The translations under genes and the position numbers were made by a program. This document shows, piece after piece, positions 60,447-64,000 of a DNA stretch of 64,000 bases. Where the stretch lies: positions 1 to 64,000 of the forward strand of contig NZ_LGJH01000157.1 in the NCBI RefSeq assembly GCF_001298105.1. Direction: 5' to 3'. This stretch comes from Novosphingobium sp. ST904 (lineage in GTDB: Bacteria > Pseudomonadota > Alphaproteobacteria > Sphingomonadales > Sphingomonadaceae). Positions within the stretch are counted from its first letter, which is position 1, and each line of letters opens with the position of its first letter. The notes beneath the pieces are model-generated. The model was not told the origin of the DNA. It searched no databases and was given only the letters and a program-made list of their open reading frames with translations.

Positions 60447-61556
60447 TCAGAATTCCGTTTCCGGCTCCACGGCATCTGCATCTGTCCGGGAGCCGGCCTG
60501 CGGTTCCATCGCGAACCTGACCCGCGCGACGCAACCCGTCGCGCCTTGCGGCGAACTTGCCAGCTCCGCCTGCTGCAGCATCTGGAGCGCCTGCCGCCCG
60601 AAAGCGTCGGAAGGCTGCGCCTGCACCACCCTGGCATTACCGATAGCGCCCCATGGGGCCACATCGTAGGCGATGATCGCCCACCCCTCGATACGGCGGC
60701 GGCCATAAGCCGGCGGAAAACGCAGTGAAGGCGGAACGGCCCACTGCTTTTCCGCGGGACAGCTCGCGTTCTCCGGCTGATCGCCGGGGCCGGGCATCGG
60801 CGGCGCCGGGACCGTGTCGGGTTTCAGCCAGTAGGGAAAACGACAGGCCTGCCGCGCTCCCCCGGTAAACCGCGATCTGGCGACGGCTTTGACGGATTCT
60901 TTTTCGAGCGCCTGGTTGCCGCTGCCCGTCATGATGCGGGCATGGACCGGCTTGCCATTTGCATCGAGGTCATAGGAGACCAGTGCCCACTCCCGCACAC
61001 CGGGCTTCGCAGGTACTTTGCGAAAGTCCGGGTAGGCGCGTGTGAGAACCTGGGGCCGCGGACGCTCCATGCAGTCCCCCTCTCCCCACAAACGGCTCCA
61101 ACCCTGTGCCGGCAATCGACCTGAAATCGGGTCCATCGTATAAGCCGCGAGATCGGCGATCGTGGCTGCTGCTATCGGTATCTCTTTCGGCGTGAAGGTG
61201 ATCGAGCATCCTTCACGCGCCGCCGCCGGGAAATGGCTCGCCGCCAATGCCGGGCCGAGGTCGGCGCCGGGAGAATAACGGTCCTCGATGGAAATCGCCC
61301 GGCCCGAGGCGTCGATATCGAACCGCAGGGTGACGTCCCCGCGCGCCATGGAATCGCGCCACAGACCCTTCAAAGGATGGACCAGCCCGGCCGTGTCAAC
61401 CGGCGTGCCGTCTTTGCAGGTCACCGGTCCCGGCGCCCAGCCTGCAAGGCTCGGCCCTCCAGAATCCCGCGCGCCGATCGTGTCGATCACGGGTAGCGGA
61501 GGCGGAACGAATCCCGCCGATGAGGGTGCGAGCAGCAAGCCAAACAAGAAGTTCAT
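60447..61556 (-). CDS. Periplasmic protein with repeated TonB C-terminal-like domains
   Basis: 369 residues. An N-terminal signal-like segment (MNFLFGLLLAPSSAGFVPPP) is followed by three segments that each follow the TonB-C pattern of strand-Asp-x-x-Gly-x-strand-helix: TLRFDIDASGRAISIEDRYS (~75-115), ALVSYDLDANGKPVHARIMT (~190-240) and AIIAYDVAPWGAIGNARVVQ (~290-350). The usual TonB membrane anchor is lacking, so it is not a canonical energiser. Function unknown; found in sphingomonads, which carry many TonB-type proteins. Confidence 0.7.
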   Translation of the reverse strand: MNFLFGLLLAPSSAGFVPPPLPVIDTIGARDSGGPSLAGWAPGPVTCKDGTPVDTAGLVHPLKGLWRDSMARGDVTLRFDIDASGRAISIEDRYSPGADLGPALAASHFPAAAREGCSITFTPKEIPIAAATIADLAAYTMDPISGRLPAQGWSRLWGEGDCMERPRPQVLTRAYPDFRKVPAKPGVREWALVSYDLDANGKPVHARIMTGSGNQALEKESVKAVARSRFTGGARQACRFPYWLKPDTVPAPPMPGPGDQPENASCPAEKQWAVPPSLRFPPAYGRRRIEGWAIIAYDVAPWGAIGNARVVQAQPSDAFGRQALQMLQQAELASSPQGATGCVARVRFAMEPQAGSRTDADAVEPETEF

Positions 61557-61625
61557 CGTCCCGGCTCCAGATCGTTTGCGCGAAAGCTAACACGATCAGA
61601 ACACGGGATAATGACAAAATTCCCG

Positions 61626-63584
61626 TCAGATTTCGAGCTGACTGCCCAGTTCGACCACACGATTGGTGGGCAGGCGGAAGAATTCCATAGCACTGGCGGC
61701 GTTGCGCATCATCCAGGCGAAGAGCTTCTCCCGCCAGATCGCCATGCCGGGCTTGGCCGAAGGCACCAGCGTCTGACGGGAGAGGAAGAAGCTGGTCTTC
61801 ATCATCTCGAACGGGCCGCCGCACAGTTCGGAATGGGCGAGCGCAGCCGGAATGTCCGTCTCTTCCATGAAGCCGTAGCGCAGCGTCATGCGATAGAAGC
61901 CCTGCCCAAGGTCGGTCACCGAGTAGCGCTCGGCAGGCTCGACATAAGGCACGTCCTGCACTTCGACCGTCAGAACCACCACGCGTTCATGCAGCACCTT
62001 GTTGTGCTTGATGTTGTGAAGCAGCGCCGAAGGCACACCGGCGTTGCTGGAGGCCATGAAGATCGCCGTCCCCGGTACCCGCGCGGCAGAACCGTGGGCG
62101 CTCTTGGCAAAGACGTTGAGCGGCAGCGCTGCCTCGGTCATGCGGTCGCGCATGAGGCGGCGGCCCTTGTTCCACGTCGTCAGCAAGGTGAAGGCGACGC
62201 CGCCGATCAGCAGCGGGAACCAGCCGCCGTCCGGCACCTTGGTGGCGTTGGCGGCGAAGTAAGCCCCGTCGACCACGAAGAAAGTGACGATGACGGGCAC
62301 CGCCAGCCACAGCTTCCAGCGCCACAGCACGATCAGCAGCACGGCCATGAGGCACGTGTCGATCAGCATCGCACCCGTAACGGCGATACCGTAAGCGGAC
62401 GCAAGGTTCGACGAATTCTGGAACACCAGTACCAGCACGATCACGCCGGTCATCAGGGCCCAGTTCACGAACGGGATATAGATCTGCCCGACCTCGTGCT
62501 CGCTGGTATGGCGAGTCGAGAGGCGCGGGATGAAGCCGAGTTGCATGGCCTGGTGGGTGATCGAGAACGCACCCGAAATCACCGCCTGGCTGGCGATGAA
62601 GGTAGCGCAGGTCGCGAGAATCACCAGCGGCAGGCGCAGGTTTTCGGGAGCGAGATTGAAGAACGGGTTCTTCATCGCCTCTGCCGCCGCAGAATCGTCC
62701 AGTCCGAGGATCATCGCCGCCTGGCCGAAGTAGTTTATCAGCAGGCAGGGCATGACCACGCCGAACCACGACAGCCGCAGTGGGCCGCGCCCGAAGTGGC
62801 CCATGTCGGAATAGAGCGCCTCGGCCCCGGTAACGGCCAGCACGACCGAGCCGAGCGCCAGGAAACCCAGCACCTTGTCGGTCATGAAGAACTGGATCGC
62901 GTACCACGGGTTCAGCGCCACCAGCACCGAAGGCATCTGCACGAGATGATAGATGCCGAGCACGGCAAGCACGGCGAAGTAGACCACCATGACCGGCGCG
63001 AAGAGCGCGCCGACCTTGGCGGTGCCGCTCTTCTGGATCACGAAGAGCGCGATCAGCAGCACCAGCGCGATGGGAAGTACCAGCGGTGCCAGCCGCGATT
63101 CGACCACGGTAAGGCCCTCGACCGCCGAAAGCACGGAAACCGCAGGCGTAATCATCGAATCGCCGTAGAACAGCGAAGTCGCGAAGACGCCGAGCAGGAC
63201 GACCAGCGGGCCATAGCGGGACTTGCGGATCGCGCCGGAAATCAGCGCAACAAGCGCGAGGCTTCCGCCCTGCCCCTTGTTGTCCGCCCGCATGAGGATA
63301 CCGACGTACTGGACCGAAACCACCAGCGTCATCGACCAGAAGATCAGGCTGACCACGCCGAGAATATGGAGTTCATCGATCGCCAGCGGATGCGGGCCGA
63401 CGAACGTTTCGCGGAACGCATAGAGCGGGCTGGTGCCGATGTCGCCGAACACGACGCCAACGGCGCCAAGTGCGAGCTTGGTTATATTGCCGGAACCATG
63501 TCCCCCGGCGGCGGGGGCTTTGCGCCCCGTCGCCGGATCGATCACCGTCGGAACGACAGCCGTGTCCGAACTTGCATCACTCAT
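61626..63584 (-). CDS. kup: Low-affinity potassium transporter Kup
   Basis: 652 residues. Kup/HAK/KT signature near the N-terminus (GVVFGDIGTSPLYAFRETFV), then twelve membrane segments and a hydrophilic C-terminal cytoplasmic domain (residues ~470-652, ERYSVTDLGQGFYRMTLRYG). It symports K+ with H+ and is the main constitutive K+ uptake system in many bacteria. Length is slightly above E. coli Kup (622 aa). No regulatory gene is adjacent. Confidence 0.96.
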   Translation of the reverse strand: MSDASSDTAVVPTVIDPATGRKAPAAGGHGSGNITKLALGAVGVVFGDIGTSPLYAFRETFVGPHPLAIDELHILGVVSLIFWSMTLVVSVQYVGILMRADNKGQGGSLALVALISGAIRKSRYGPLVVLLGVFATSLFYGDSMITPAVSVLSAVEGLTVVESRLAPLVLPIALVLLIALFVIQKSGTAKVGALFAPVMVVYFAVLAVLGIYHLVQMPSVLVALNPWYAIQFFMTDKVLGFLALGSVVLAVTGAEALYSDMGHFGRGPLRLSWFGVVMPCLLINYFGQAAMILGLDDSAAAEAMKNPFFNLAPENLRLPLVILATCATFIASQAVISGAFSITHQAMQLGFIPRLSTRHTSEHEVGQIYIPFVNWALMTGVIVLVLVFQNSSNLASAYGIAVTGAMLIDTCLMAVLLIVLWRWKLWLAVPVIVTFFVVDGAYFAANATKVPDGGWFPLLIGGVAFTLLTTWNKGRRLMRDRMTEAALPLNVFAKSAHGSAARVPGTAIFMASSNAGVPSALLHNIKHNKVLHERVVVLTVEVQDVPYVEPAERYSVTDLGQGFYRMTLRYGFMEETDIPAALAHSELCGGPFEMMKTSFFLSRQTLVPSAKPGMAIWREKLFAWMMRNAASAMEFFRLPTNRVVELGSQLEI

Positions 63585-63689
63585 TCCAGCGCCCCGTAAT
63601 GGACTTGTCGCGTCAGCATTTCACCGCCCCGACAAGCGCCCGCCGTTAGCAGCATGATAAGAGCCTAGCAACGACCGTTAGCGCTGCGT

Positions 63690-64000
63690 TCATGGGCGGG
63701 CCGACATGTCCTCGGGATTCTGCCCGGAGGACTGGCTGGCAATGAAGGCGTCCAGCCGCTGCAATTGCTGCGCCAGCGGGCCGCGCCAACCGGCATCGGC
63801 CGGAGCGTGTTCGAGAAGATCGGCCCAGAGCGCCCGCGCTTCCGGCAGCTTTCCGGACTGCGCCATGGCAAGGCCGAGGAAGTAGGGAGGCCCCGGCGCC
63901 TTCGGATCGGCCGCTCCCGCCTGGCGATAGGCATAGAGCGAGGCCGGTGTCAGTACGCCTTCCGAGTGGGCGACGAGCACGTTACCGAGCGCCAGCCAGC
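63690..64000 (-). CDS. CcmI/CycH-like TPR protein, C-terminal part only
   Basis: The gene runs off the right edge; ~102 C-terminal residues are seen. They contain TPR-like helices with PYFLGLAMAQSGKLPEARAL and WADLLEHAPADAGWRGPLAQ. This is the pattern of the C-terminal TPR domain of the cytochrome c biogenesis protein CcmI/CycH, which presents apocytochrome to the heme-ligation complex. The rest of the gene, and the ccm genes that would confirm it, lie outside. Confidence 0.7.
   Translation of the reverse strand, partial: WLALGNVLVAHSEGVLTPASLYAYRQAGAADPKAPGPPYFLGLAMAQSGKLPEARALWADLLEHAPADAGWRGPLAQQLQRLDAFIASQSSGQNPEDMSARP

Noticed and set aside
61611..63599. 662-codon plus-strand open frame opposite kup
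   Set aside because: His/Arg/Glu-rich antisense of the Kup coding sequence.
1..64000. CRISPR arrays, rRNA genes, insertion sequences
   Set aside because: No regularly spaced repeat-spacer pattern, no rRNA-like sequence and no transposase were seen. The tandem repeats found (12556-12649, 19401-19748) do not have CRISPR organisation.

Overview
The window is high-GC alphaproteobacterial DNA. The order fabF/acpP, dapF-mtaB-ftsY-yciB, rnd-oxyR and an SGNH/TonB-rich background suggests Sphingomonadales, perhaps Novosphingobium; this taxonomic call is inference from gene content only. It has two parts.

Positions 1 to about 37629 are the right-hand part of a tailed-phage (siphovirus, HK97-type capsid) prophage. 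Its left end and probably its endolysin lie outside the window. It abuts the 3' end of a tRNA-Met gene (37629-37705, minus strand) with a tyrosine integrase next to it. The late operon runs leftward: HNH nuclease, small and large terminase, portal, ClpP-type protease, major capsid, connector and adaptor proteins, tail-completion proteins, major tail protein, tail chaperones, tape measure, tail-tip proteins (one an SGNH/sialate-O-acetylesterase-like protein), a coiled-coil membrane protein and a holin. A leftward replication module follows upstream: SF3 helicase, a protein with two GapR-like (DUF2312) domains, a CHC2 zinc-finger primase and small regulators, with an iteron-like repeat cluster (19435-19736) beside the helicase gene. 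A Cro-like / S24 repressor pair (25188-26298) with palindromic operators separates this from a rightward arm.

The rightward arm carries the most unusual content: a PRTRC cassette (ParB, E, C, F, B, A, ThiF; 28680-34099). Proteins C, B, A and ThiF correspond to ubiquitin-like, E2-like, JAMM-peptidase and E1-like components. So a bacterial ubiquitin-like conjugation cassette sits in the lysogenic arm of an apparently complete tailed prophage. The actin-like PRTRC D protein is not seen. A DNA methyltransferase, small unknown proteins and the integrase follow.

Positions 37706-64000 are ordinary chromosome: a 2H RNA ligase-like protein, mltG, fabF, acpP, aspS, an rraB-like gene, rnd, oxyR, an MFS exporter, pgsA, chrA, an LplT-like MFS gene, csbD, an EVE-domain gene, a 2OG-Fe oxygenase, a GGDEF-EAL gene, dapF-mtaB-ftsY-yciB, a protein with TonB-C-like repeats, kup and the 3' end of a ccmI-like TPR gene.

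A cross-cutting observation is that about a dozen genes are broken by single-base indels, often in short homopolymers. They include the essential aspS and the normally intact rnd and mtaB. In each the reading continues perfectly in the next frame. This pattern points to residual consensus errors in the assembly rather than gene decay, and several apparent truncations or fusions (for example PRTRC A joined to ThiF) should be read in that light.
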